DNA from: Candidatus Methanovirga basalitermitum
GTDB lineage: Archaea; Methanobacteriota; Methanobacteria; Methanobacteriales; Methanobacteriaceae
NCBI GenBank assembly: GCA_031284445.1
Contig: JAISZW010000079.1
Coordinates: forward strand, 1-15,512
Reading direction: 5' to 3'
DNA length: 15,512 nt
Position numbers and translations under genes: made by a program. The notes beneath the pieces are model-generated. The model searched no databases. It was not told where the DNA came from and saw only the letters and a program-made list of their open reading frames with translations. Below, piece by piece: positions 10,301-15,165 of this stretch. Positions within the stretch are counted from its first letter, which is position 1. Every line of letters begins with the position of its first letter.

Positions 10301-12622
10301 GATCCTATTGCACTTTCTAAATTATTTGCTAAAACACAACCAGATGCATTTAGTTTGACTCCTGCAAGATTAATGCAATATTTAGAATTTAAAGGAATTC
10401 AAGAAGGATTAAAAAATTGTAAAGTATTAATAGTTGGAGGGGAACCATATAGCTTCAAACTACACAAAACAATAAGAAAATATAGTGATACTGCTGTTTT
10501 CAACGGATATGGTCCAACAGAAATTACAATAGCTTGTAATGGTAAAAAAATGGGGGATGATGATAATATAATAACTGTAGGTAAGCCACTACTAAATGTG
10601 AAAGAATTAATTCTTGATATAGACAACAAACCCCTGCCTCAAGGAATCGTAGGCGAATTAGCTGTTGGAGGTCTTGGAGTTTCTAAAGGTTATTTAAATA
10701 GAGAAGAACTTAATAAAGAAAAATTTGTGAAAATAGGAGAAGATGTTTATTATAAAACTGGAGACTTTGCCAAATATGATAAAAATGGAGAATATTCTAT
10801 TCTTGGAAGAATAGATAATCAAATAAAACTCAGAGGTCTTAGAATAGAAATTGGTGAAATTGAAAGTAAAATAAATGAATATATTGATGTTAAATCCTCA
10901 TTAGTAGTTATAAAAACTATTAATTCTCAAGACCACTTGTGTGCTTATATTAAAGGCAATAAAGATATTGATATTGATGATTTAAAGCTTGAAATATCTC
11001 AACATTTAGTCCCATACATGATTCCAAGTATTTTTATCCAAATAGATGAATTTCCACAAAGTCCAAATGGGAAAATTGATATGAAAGCTCTTCCAGATCT
11101 TGAGTTACCTATAAGTAATAATTATGTTGCTCCTGCGAATGATGATGAAAAGGCTTTCATTGAAATATTCGAAAACGTTCTTAAAGCAGACAATATTAGT
11201 TCTAATGATAATTTCTTTATGTTAGGTGGAACTTCTCTTTTAGCTACTAAAGTAGTTGTAGAAGGAGTTAAAAAAGGTTATACTATTTCTTATGAGGATG
11301 TTTTTAAACATCAAACTCCTCAAAAAATAGCTGATGCTTTATCTAATCGTGAAATTAATAATTTTAAAGTAAATAATGCTGAAATGGGTAATAGTAAAGT
11401 AAATAATATTGAAATAAATAACACTAAAATAATTTCTGCAAACAATGAAGATCCTTTTGATAGCAATGATAAGTTTAGAGACACTTTAAAACTAAAAAAC
11501 CTTGAAAATTTCGATAATAAAAAAATAAAAAAGTTAGGTAATGTATTATTAACTGGAACTACAGGATTTTTAGGAATTCACATTTTACAAGAATTTTTAG
11601 AAAATGAAACTGGAGACATATATTGTCTATTACGTAAAGGTAGAACAGATGTAGAAAAAAGATTGAAAAGTTTACTCTTCTATTATTTCAGTAACAATTA
11701 TGAAGAGCTATTTAATAAAAGAATTCATCTAATAGATGGAGATGTAACAGATAAAAATGATTTTGATAAATGCTTAGAATATCCGGTTGATACAGTTATA
11801 AATGCTGCTGCTAATGTAAAACATTTCTCTCATGTAAGTGATATTGAAGATGTGAATATTGGTGGAGTAATTAATTCAGTAAATTTTTGTAAAGAAAAAG
11901 GTTCAAAGCTAATTCATGTTTCAACAGTTAGTATAGCAGGAATGAGTATAGATAACATTCCATCAACTGATATTAAATTTGATGAAAGTATGTTATACAT
12001 AAATCAAAACTTAAATAATAAATATATTAACAGTAAATTTAAAGGTGAAGAAATTATTTTAGAATCGATTGTGAATAGAGAAATTGATGCTAAAATAATG
12101 AGAGTTGGAAATTTAATGGCAAGATATAAAGATAGTGAATTCCAGATTAACTTTAATACAAACTCATTTATAAATCAATTAAAATCTTATTATGTTGTAG
12201 GAAGTATTCCATACAAAATGATGAATGAACCAGTAGAATTTAGTCCTATAGATAGTACTGCCAAAGCAATATTATTACTTTCTAAAACTTCTAATGAATA
12301 TGTGGTTTTCCATCCATATAATAATCATAGTGTTACAATGGCAGATATCGTGAATGTTATGAAAAAATTAGAGCTGAATATTGAAGGATCTTCTCTTGAA
12401 AACTTTAATGTTGATTTATTGGATACAATGAAAGATGAAAAGAAGATTACTAAAATATCAGGTATGGTTTCATTGTTAAATATGAAAGAAATCCCAATTT
12501 CATCAATCAATGAATATACAATTGAAATTTTATATCGTTTAGGATTTAACTGGAATATAGTTACAGAGGACTATTTAAACATTTTTATAAAGTATCTCAA
12601 AGATTTAAACTTTTTTGAATGA
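1346..12622 (+). CDS. Three-module NRPS with C-terminal reductase (C-A-T-C-A-T-C-A-T-R)
   Basis: A 3758-residue multimodular synthetase, starting at ATG behind a perfect aggagg. Approximate domains: C1 13-440, A1 450-985, T1 1000-1075, C2 1100-1580, A2 1605-2115, T2 2140-2215, C3 2285-2710, A3 2770-3255, T3 3265-3335, reductase 3395-3758. Condensation motifs are NHMIFDG (N140-G146), NHIIFDG (N1229-G1235) and HHIISDG (H2433-G2439), so the catalytic second His is kept in all three. Adenylation P-loops YTSGSTG start at 633, 1781 and 2910, with YGPTE, GRxDNQxKLRG and PxGKxD motifs present. Phosphopantetheine serines are S1037 and S2178 (GFTSL) and S3297 (GGTSL). The release domain has the nucleotide motif TGTTGFLG at 3403-3410, S3526-T3527, and YxxxK at Y3560/K3564, as in thioester reductases, so an aldehyde or alcohol product is expected. 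There is no epimerase or thioesterase. Asn-rich inserts interrupt several domains. Substrates are not predictable from here. The likely exporter lies 106 bp downstream. Confidence 0.95.
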   Translation: MQNKDKEIKKLIKYYPITHNQLGMYYDILENPYSTVYNVLLVVHFKENIDVEKLKDSIIKTIDAHPYLNTRFVNIDSNIYQKEFKPRNIEIPIKNEKFTDDALKTFYKSFDLFNDTLYRFEIYNNEKEGKKEVHLLVDINHMIFDGHSLNLFIDDLLKAYSGEKLDLEKFTAYDYALDEIKSENSEKYNNSYEYYKNKFLTFEGQTKIPYDLKNPSNLNIDNQNKDSDNENVYGNEKNEISKVNKELIDTFCREINIRPSGFFLAVLNLAINKFTYDKSSMIAAISNNRLNKKYKKTIAMMVNTLPLILKTNSDLTVEEYLSKVWADFLEILNHQEYPLSKIVDEFKVRPEICYSYRDKLIKEHDSISIDLIESDTAKFPISLDVYSENNGFILDLKYDCFLYSKDLMKSFIQSLKSIILDIVKDKRKLIKNVSIVPNNVNFEFENIGNDLPADLFRKQVKNNPNKIALICNDEKFTYKDLDERSDIIANNLIQNGLNIEDRIVIALKRDVNLIATILASIKSGACFIPVDPNYPVERINYILNDSKSKFIITDYSSPSLENILYNINNTNTNSDINTKNNTNNNINNNNTNFSEWVNIEDLLKNDNNENNNHNLLNLPSIKIKKDNLIYMIYTSGSTGNPKGAMITHENIVNYVNTDYDSNIEAIAIKDSSIILATTTVSFDPFYQEIFTPLFNGLTCVLADDKEAKDPLKLIKLYKKTKFKSFTTTPSILLQFLSVDTFDEVLKNIDLIIIGGEAFPPILWDKLKKYPNLNIYNSYGPTETTISCNSKLLSDEDSSIKIGKPLLNVVDEIIDMDNNILPNGAIGELLIGGYCVGQGYWKRDNITQEKFIEINGHKLFKSGDLATHQSNCDYKIIGRIDNQVKLRGQRIETEEIEKVINLNSSVKQSFVKIAKIEENDYLVAYTIFTKENKEENSQNFEINQEIDLKINLKEEISKKLPEYMVPKVFIEIDEFLYLPSGKIDTNSLPLPNIEDFLIEEIIKPKTENEKKLYDIIAETLKHKNFGITTNLLSAGFTSLSIINLLTKIAKEFSVDLELTKILKNATIEKIATLIDNNKIDSEIEVKKEEISTDQQPVKSKIDDGFYPLCENQLGIFYELLDKPNSTVYNIPSVVNFKEDIDTDKLNSTIIKTINAHQYLNTRLVKKNGEIYQKNFPNDFKEENSIKIFNKPLINEIKKDFVKPFDLFNEYLYRFAIYRNNNNTYLLTDFNHIIFDGMSYNIFFRDLFINYNNLIDSNTSYKKIIIDHKNINNNTIVEKEEFTGYDLAIEEEKLKNSEKYKVAEKFFKDKIESFEGVNEINPQFIPNKDSKNHFNHSNLTNSTNFTNSINSSNPNNSSNPNNFPIYSNPINSINSSKSSDGIDLTDNPSEANQYINISKKKILKLSKKLKITPNIIFLAASNLTINKFVYNHDTLIATISNGRNSVKYMNTIAMMVKTFILTLNTNSNLNISQYLSDINETYLNTLEHDFYPISTIVEKYDVKPDIFYVYQGDIDETYENVSFEDLEIDSAKFKFSINIFEEKENFKVNIGYYEKLYSEKYIKTFLNSLNIIIDEFIQNQKKLIKDISISKSAEELSNNYKAEPVQQEFLNKIFEETVIENTDKIALIAEDGELTYDELNKKANKIANAFIKRGVNVEDKIMFMLKRDSNLISTILGIVKAGCTFVPIDPEYPIDRIKHVMSDSESKFIITNFNPDKSDLNNLNKLNNLNNNPNKKNKLNKPNKLDKLGNLENRLYVEDLLKEKDESNPNPKLTPDNSAYIIYTSGSTGKPKGVVLTHSNISNYVNPSKKNVLAYALEKKANRLLTMTTVAFDLFLHDIFLTLMNGLAVVFSNEESSKDLLKIFKLFKTSKVDVFSTTPSRIRQYLEFKEFEKVLKNCKILSIGGEKYPLKLHKNIEKATDAEIYNVYGPTETTISSNTKHIVDDYITVGKPLLNVVEMVADIDGNPLPQGIMGELYIGGTGVSKGYFNREKLTKERFINIGGVNYYKSGDFAIEDENGEYIIIGRMDNQIKLRGLRIEIGEIENNISNYSSIKEAIVLIKKVKSSEHLCAYFRCDEIIDIDDLKSKLKEKLVPYMIPSYFIQLKKFPMTPNGKTDVKKLPEPDEVVYDEINKNISQKDEIIDNSPSNIVEKDILDIVTDILGYDSFRVDADLFEIGFTSLSILRLMVKISERFNIELTLDSIIENGTIKNIANHIINTKFSNFTKNNIINETIDAEEKNNLTLNSPEEKINEAIEYNIQDEKDDLKIDDLDYLKEDIVINYDADQLYPLTQNQLGIYLDCVKNPAKLIYNIPFAISFDKKINVDKLIESVNKAINNHPYILTKLIEEKGQIYQLKNDLTKDNNISNKINNKSNKNKLIKNELNESCIDIPVFKDKLTEKIKKDFVKPFKLLNNHLFRFEIYQDEENVTLLVDFHHIISDGYSLNLFFHDIKKAYCDEQLSVEKYSGFDLSLKEKEFEKKKQYKEAELYYKNKLKDFDGEQVISPDKNYDESTGEVMYSSISTSKAKIDEYCKTNHLSQNTLFLSATILTLSKFTFNKNILLFALFNGRDDINYSNTFGMMVKTIPIITKINSEKPIHEYLKDVGESYLNLIKYNSYPSTKLMEEYDIKPEFIYSYQGQMFDDLEIEGNELKLESLDLDSTKSKLGIQVEETPNEFIISTEYNNALYSEYLINLFLKSVKSILQQIINVKKVNDTEINDMYPINDMSSIKEVSSNNDMSSINDISLIKDISLISKEELELIDKKTHLNPIKEQILNKVFEKQVEKNKDKIALIAEDGELTYDELNKKANKIANALIKKGVNVEDKIMLMVKRDSNLIASILGIIKAGCVYIPIDPEYPADRIAYVMEDSEAKFIITDKDLDNKITVDELLVESNDQNPNVTISPKNLAYIIYTSGSTGKPKGVMITHEGITNLIYPAKENIFTFDLVTKASKLLSAITVAFDPSLDDYFNVLMNGLTLIFANDEESKDPIALSKLFAKTQPDAFSLTPARLMQYLEFKGIQEGLKNCKVLIVGGEPYSFKLHKTIRKYSDTAVFNGYGPTEITIACNGKKMGDDDNIITVGKPLLNVKELILDIDNKPLPQGIVGELAVGGLGVSKGYLNREELNKEKFVKIGEDVYYKTGDFAKYDKNGEYSILGRIDNQIKLRGLRIEIGEIESKINEYIDVKSSLVVIKTINSQDHLCAYIKGNKDIDIDDLKLEISQHLVPYMIPSIFIQIDEFPQSPNGKIDMKALPDLELPISNNYVAPANDDEKAFIEIFENVLKADNISSNDNFFMLGGTSLLATKVVVEGVKKGYTISYEDVFKHQTPQKIADALSNREINNFKVNNAEMGNSKVNNIEINNTKIISANNEDPFDSNDKFRDTLKLKNLENFDNKKIKKLGNVLLTGTTGFLGIHILQEFLENETGDIYCLLRKGRTDVEKRLKSLLFYYFSNNYEELFNKRIHLIDGDVTDKNDFDKCLEYPVDTVINAAANVKHFSHVSDIEDVNIGGVINSVNFCKEKGSKLIHVSTVSIAGMSIDNIPSTDIKFDESMLYINQNLNNKYINSKFKGEEIILESIVNREIDAKIMRVGNLMARYKDSEFQINFNTNSFINQLKSYYVVGSIPYKMMNEPVEFSPIDSTAKAILLLSKTSNEYVVFHPYNNHSVTMADIVNVMKKLELNIEGSSLENFNVDLLDTMKDEKKITKISGMVSLLNMKEIPISSINEYTIEILYRLGFNWNIVTEDYLNIFIKYLKDLNFFE
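3041..3121 (+). repeat. Asn-rich low-complexity insert in A1
   Basis: Residues 566-592 of the NRPS are almost only Asn, Thr, Ile, Asp and Ser, encoded by runs of aat/act/att codons. The insert lies between the A2 and A3 core motifs of the first adenylation domain. The gap from FIITD to YMIYTSGS is about 75 residues here against about 31 in the third adenylation domain, so this is an expanded surface loop. Confidence 0.85.
5335..5475 (+). repeat. Asn/Ser/Thr-rich low-complexity insert in C2
   Basis: Residues about 1331-1377 consist of near-repeats such as N-L-T-N-S-T-N-F-T-N-S and S-N-P-N-N-S-S-N-P-N-N, from aat-tct-tct-aat-cct codon runs. The insert lies in the second condensation domain, after the EGVNE segment. 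The matching place in C1 has a shorter Asn/Asp-rich stretch and C3 has almost none. The plus-one frame of these codons reads as a long Leu/Ile string, which is an artefact. Confidence 0.85.
6500..6580 (+). repeat. Asn/Lys/Leu-rich insert in A2
   Basis: Residues about 1719-1745 are a degenerate tandem of N-x-L-N and N-K-x-N-K units. It occupies the same place, between the A2 and A3 core motifs, as the insert in the first adenylation domain. The gap from FIITN to YIIYTSGS is about 67 residues. Confidence 0.8.
9488..9595 (+). repeat. 18-bp (six-residue) tandem repeat, six copies
   Basis: Residues 2715-2750 of the NRPS are six consecutive hexapeptides: INDMYP, INDMSS, IKEVSS, NNDMSS, INDISL and IKDISL. 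The repeat keeps the reading frame and forms the linker between the third condensation and third adenylation domains. Modules 1 and 2 have no such repeat at the matching junction. It is probably a flexible or helical spacer grown by replication slippage. Confidence 0.9.
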
Positions 12623-12672
12623 ATAATCTTTTTAAACGAATGACTGAATGAAAACCCTTTTTGAATAAATGA

Positions 12673-12690
12673 TTTAATATCATATAATTA
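12673..12690 (+). promoter_or_regulatory. Possible TATA region before the MATE gene
   Basis: The 106-bp gap between the NRPS stop and the MATE start holds two short T-tracts (12629-12633 and 12658-12662) that could end archaeal transcription. They are followed by a TATA-like ttaatatcatataatta about 40-55 nt before the ATG. The exporter may therefore have its own promoter, or be read through from the NRPS gene. The sequence alone does not decide. Confidence 0.25.
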
Positions 12691-12728
12691 AAAACTTAAA
12701 AGAGTGCCTAAAAGAATGGGATAAAAGT

Positions 12729-14543
12729 ATGTTTAAAAGGAATTTTGAATTAACCTATGCAAAATACAGAGAATTTTTTCTACCAACCCTGCTTATAACT
12801 GCTTCTATAAACATTACTTCAGTTATTGATAGTATCATTATAGGAAATCTTATAGGACCTGAAACACTTGCAGCTACTGTTTTATGTGTACCCATAATGA
12901 CTATTATTACATGTATTGAGATGATTTTAGGATTTGGTGGATCTACGGTAGCTACAATAGCTAAAGCAGAGCATAAATTTTTAAAAACAAAACAAGTATT
13001 TACAACATCTATTTTAGTATTACTTATAGTAGGAATATTAATGGCCATTTTCGGAACTGTATTTTTAGGTGATATTTCCAATATTCTATCACAAGGGAAT
13101 CAACGATTATTTCAGTTAGTAAATGATTATTTAGGTTTCATATTTATAGGAACACCTTTAATGCTCTTATCATTAGGATTTAGTTATTTTATCCGTGCTG
13201 AAGGAAAACCTAATTTAGCTACAATGGTTTTTATAGTTGCAAATGTAGTAAATGTCATAATGGATGTTGTTTTTATAAAATATGTCAATATGGGAATTAT
13301 GGGAGGTAGCTTAGCTACTCTTGTAGGATACTGCTTTGGAATGGTCTTAATAATAAGATATTTAATTTCAAAAGATAGGATTACACAGTTCACAAATAAA
13401 ATAGGAAATATATTTAAAACATTGAAGTCAATTTTTGTATTAGGACTTTCTCCTGCATCTGGACAAATATTCATGTTTTTAAAAATATTAATCATCAACT
13501 CCCTTGTAATAATAACCATAGGCAGTTCTGGTGCTGTTGCAATGGCAACCTGTTTTGATGTTCTTTTAATTGTATCAATATTAGTAGCTGGAGTTTGTGA
13601 AACATTTTCTCCAATTGTAGCTGTTCTTTATGCTGAAAAAGATAATAATGCAGTAAAATTCGTCATGAAACACTCTTTTAAAATAGCTATTATCATTAGT
13701 ATACTTATTACAATATCTATAATCATTTTACCTAATGTAATAGTCCAGATATATGGAATTACAGGTTCTGAAAATATTAATGCAACAATTGATGCTTTGA
13801 GAATTTTTTCATTAAGTTTTGTTGGTGTAACTATAACTTTTATCATGCTCTTTTATAATCAAGCTATTGGACAAAATAAATTATCTTTTTTAATTTCTAT
13901 TTGCGAAGGTTTATTAATATTAATTCCAGTAGCATATATTCTTAGTAATATCATTGGAATATATGGAATTTGGATTTCATTTTCAATAGCTGAAATTACA
14001 ACAATACTAATAATACTAGTTTCAGTTAAAATCATTTCTTCAAAATCTAAAGGTAAATATAAAGGATTTTTATTATTAGAAAAAAGTGATGATCTTGAAA
14101 TATTTGATTTGACAATAAAAGGTTTAAATGAAGTTATGACCTTATCTGAAAAAATTATAGATTTTTCTAAAAGCAAAGGCTTGAGTGAAAAAACATCAGT
14201 ATATTTAGGTATGGCTATTGAAGAAATACTTGTAAATATTATTAACTATAACAATAATCAAAATAATTTAATTAATAATCAAAATAAAGCAAATAATAAA
14301 AAGAAACATGCTTTTAATAAAAAGAAAAAACTAGATTTCATAGATATTTTAATAAAAATAGGGAAAAGAGAAGTAATATTATCTTTCAAAGACTCTGGTA
14401 TTGAATATGACCCAACAGTCCAGTCCGATGATGTTCAAAAATTTGATAATATAACTGTACTCAAAAAAATTTCCGATAAAATAAGTTATAGTAAAATTTT
14501 AGGATTAAATAATACAATAATAACTATTAAAAAAACCAACTAA
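12729..14543 (+). CDS. MATE-family exporter fused to an RsbW-like GHKL ATPase domain
   Basis: A 604-residue protein. Residues 1 to about 440 are a polytopic membrane protein with the usual MATE opening (ELTYAKYREFFLPTL, SVIDSIIIGNLIG) and many hydrophobic segments, consistent with the 12-helix multidrug/oligosaccharidyl-lipid/polysaccharide exporter fold. Ordinary MATE proteins end near 450 residues. This one continues with a cytoplasmic domain, about 455-604, that resembles anti-sigma kinases of the RsbW/SpoIIAB type: N-box MAIEEILVNIINY with E499 and N503, and G1 box KDSGIEYDP with D555 and G557. The glycine-rich ATP-lid motif GxGL of classical RsbW is not clear; FDNITVLKKISD stands there. 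An Asn/Lys-rich insert (about 507-533) splits the N- and G1 boxes. No strong Shine-Dalgarno site precedes the ATG, but no in-frame alternative fits better. Probable role: export of the NRPS product, switched by the STAS protein encoded downstream (inference). Confidence 0.9.
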   Translation: MFKRNFELTYAKYREFFLPTLLITASINITSVIDSIIIGNLIGPETLAATVLCVPIMTIITCIEMILGFGGSTVATIAKAEHKFLKTKQVFTTSILVLLIVGILMAIFGTVFLGDISNILSQGNQRLFQLVNDYLGFIFIGTPLMLLSLGFSYFIRAEGKPNLATMVFIVANVVNVIMDVVFIKYVNMGIMGGSLATLVGYCFGMVLIIRYLISKDRITQFTNKIGNIFKTLKSIFVLGLSPASGQIFMFLKILIINSLVIITIGSSGAVAMATCFDVLLIVSILVAGVCETFSPIVAVLYAEKDNNAVKFVMKHSFKIAIIISILITISIIILPNVIVQIYGITGSENINATIDALRIFSLSFVGVTITFIMLFYNQAIGQNKLSFLISICEGLLILIPVAYILSNIIGIYGIWISFSIAEITTILIILVSVKIISSKSKGKYKGFLLLEKSDDLEIFDLTIKGLNEVMTLSEKIIDFSKSKGLSEKTSVYLGMAIEEILVNIINYNNNQNNLINNQNKANNKKKHAFNKKKKLDFIDILIKIGKREVILSFKDSGIEYDPTVQSDDVQKFDNITVLKKISDKISYSKILGLNNTIITIKKTN

Positions 14544-14560
14544 AAAAGTTATGGATAAAA

Positions 14561-14625
14561 TTAGCTAATCAAAATTATATTATAAGCTTACAATTTAAAA
14601 AAAAAACATTTAATGTATTAGCTAA
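14561..14625. promoter_or_regulatory. Paired ttagctaa palindromes before the STAS gene
   Basis: The 151-bp gap between the MATE stop and the STAS start holds two copies of the palindrome ttagctaa, at 14561-14568 and 14618-14625. They are 57 nt apart centre to centre and lie on either side of a TATA-like stretch (ttatattataag) and a poly-A run. The arrangement could be an operator pair around a promoter for the STAS gene. Chance occurrence is quite possible in such AT-rich DNA. Confidence 0.25.
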
Positions 14626-14694
14626 ATAAAATTCAATTAGAAAATAATCATTTAAAACAATGAACAATTTAAATCAAAATAAAGAGGAATTAAA

Positions 14695-14997
14695 ATGAAG
14701 ATAAATAAAAGATTAAATGGATCTGAATTGTTAGTTGAATTATCAGGAAGATTAGATACAAATAGTTCTCCAATCTTAGAAAACGAATTGAAGGATGATT
14801 TAAACAATGTAAAATTATTAATCTTTGATTTTAAAGAATTAATGTACATATCAAGTACAGGACTCCGTGTTATTCTTTCCACTCAAAAAATCATGACAAA
14901 ACAGGGCGATATGGTTATTAAAAATCCAAATGAGTTAATCATGGAAGTCTTCGATGCAACTGGATTTACTGATATTCTAATTATAGATAAGACTTAG
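14695..14997 (+). CDS. STAS-domain protein (anti-anti-sigma / RsbV-SpoIIAA type)
   Basis: A 100-residue protein, the usual length of a stand-alone STAS anti-sigma antagonist. The ATG is preceded by gagg at 14684-14687, 7 nt upstream. The N-terminal half has the strand pattern LLVELSGRLDTNSSP, typical of the family (LxGxLD followed by a helix). The segment LIFDFKELMYISSTGLRVI holds the phosphosite loop. By alignment with SpoIIAA (S58 in DSSGL) the candidate phosphoserine is S54. It follows the MATE-kinase fusion gene at 151 bp, so the GHKL domain there is the natural partner: the kinase would phosphorylate S54, and the unphosphorylated form would bind the kinase. A phosphatase to reverse this is not seen here. 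About 69% of comparable residues match the truncated STAS protein at the left edge. Confidence 0.9.
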   Translation: MKINKRLNGSELLVELSGRLDTNSSPILENELKDDLNNVKLLIFDFKELMYISSTGLRVILSTQKIMTKQGDMVIKNPNELIMEVFDATGFTDILIIDKT

Positions 14998-15050
14998 ACT
15001 TCTCTTTATATATTTAACAAAAAATGAAAAAGTATATGGATACAACAACA

Positions 15051-15091
15051 CTTCTAATCCGTAGATCGAGGTTCAAATCCCTCCAAGTCCG
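15051..15091 (+). pseudogene. tRNA-Arg(UCU) 3' fragment, possible attachment-site scar
   Basis: The stretch begins with the anticodon loop CTTCTAA (anticodon TCT), followed by TCCG of the anticodon stem, a variable region, a T-arm with GGTTCAAATCC, and the acceptor strand AAGTCCG, ending at the position expected for an archaeal tRNA without encoded CCA. No matching 5' half (acceptor ggactt, D-arm TAGC/GGT signals) lies upstream; the preceding bases are AT-rich spacer. The T-stem also seems one G short of a regular GAGGG/CCCTC pairing. It is therefore a 3' remnant rather than a working tRNA gene. Such remnants commonly result from integration of elements into the 3' half of a tRNA gene. Confidence 0.7.
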
Positions 15092-15165
15092 TTTTGATTT
15101 TATTTTCCCTATTGAAAAGTAGGAGTAAATTACTTATATAGTCATTTTGTTATAGTTTATAATTT

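Noticed and set aside
11541..12622. C-terminal thioesterase as release domain
   Set aside because: There is no GxSxG motif; a Rossmann TGTTGFLG and YxxxK point to a reductase.
12755..14176. Several minus-strand frames opposite the MATE gene
   Set aside because: They overlap a well-supported coding region and show no recognisable domain or ribosome binding site.
14989..15091. Intact tRNA gene with an intron or long D-arm
   Set aside because: Bases resembling an acceptor 5' strand (gactt near 14990) lie too far away, and no D-arm can be drawn; only the 3' half is convincing.
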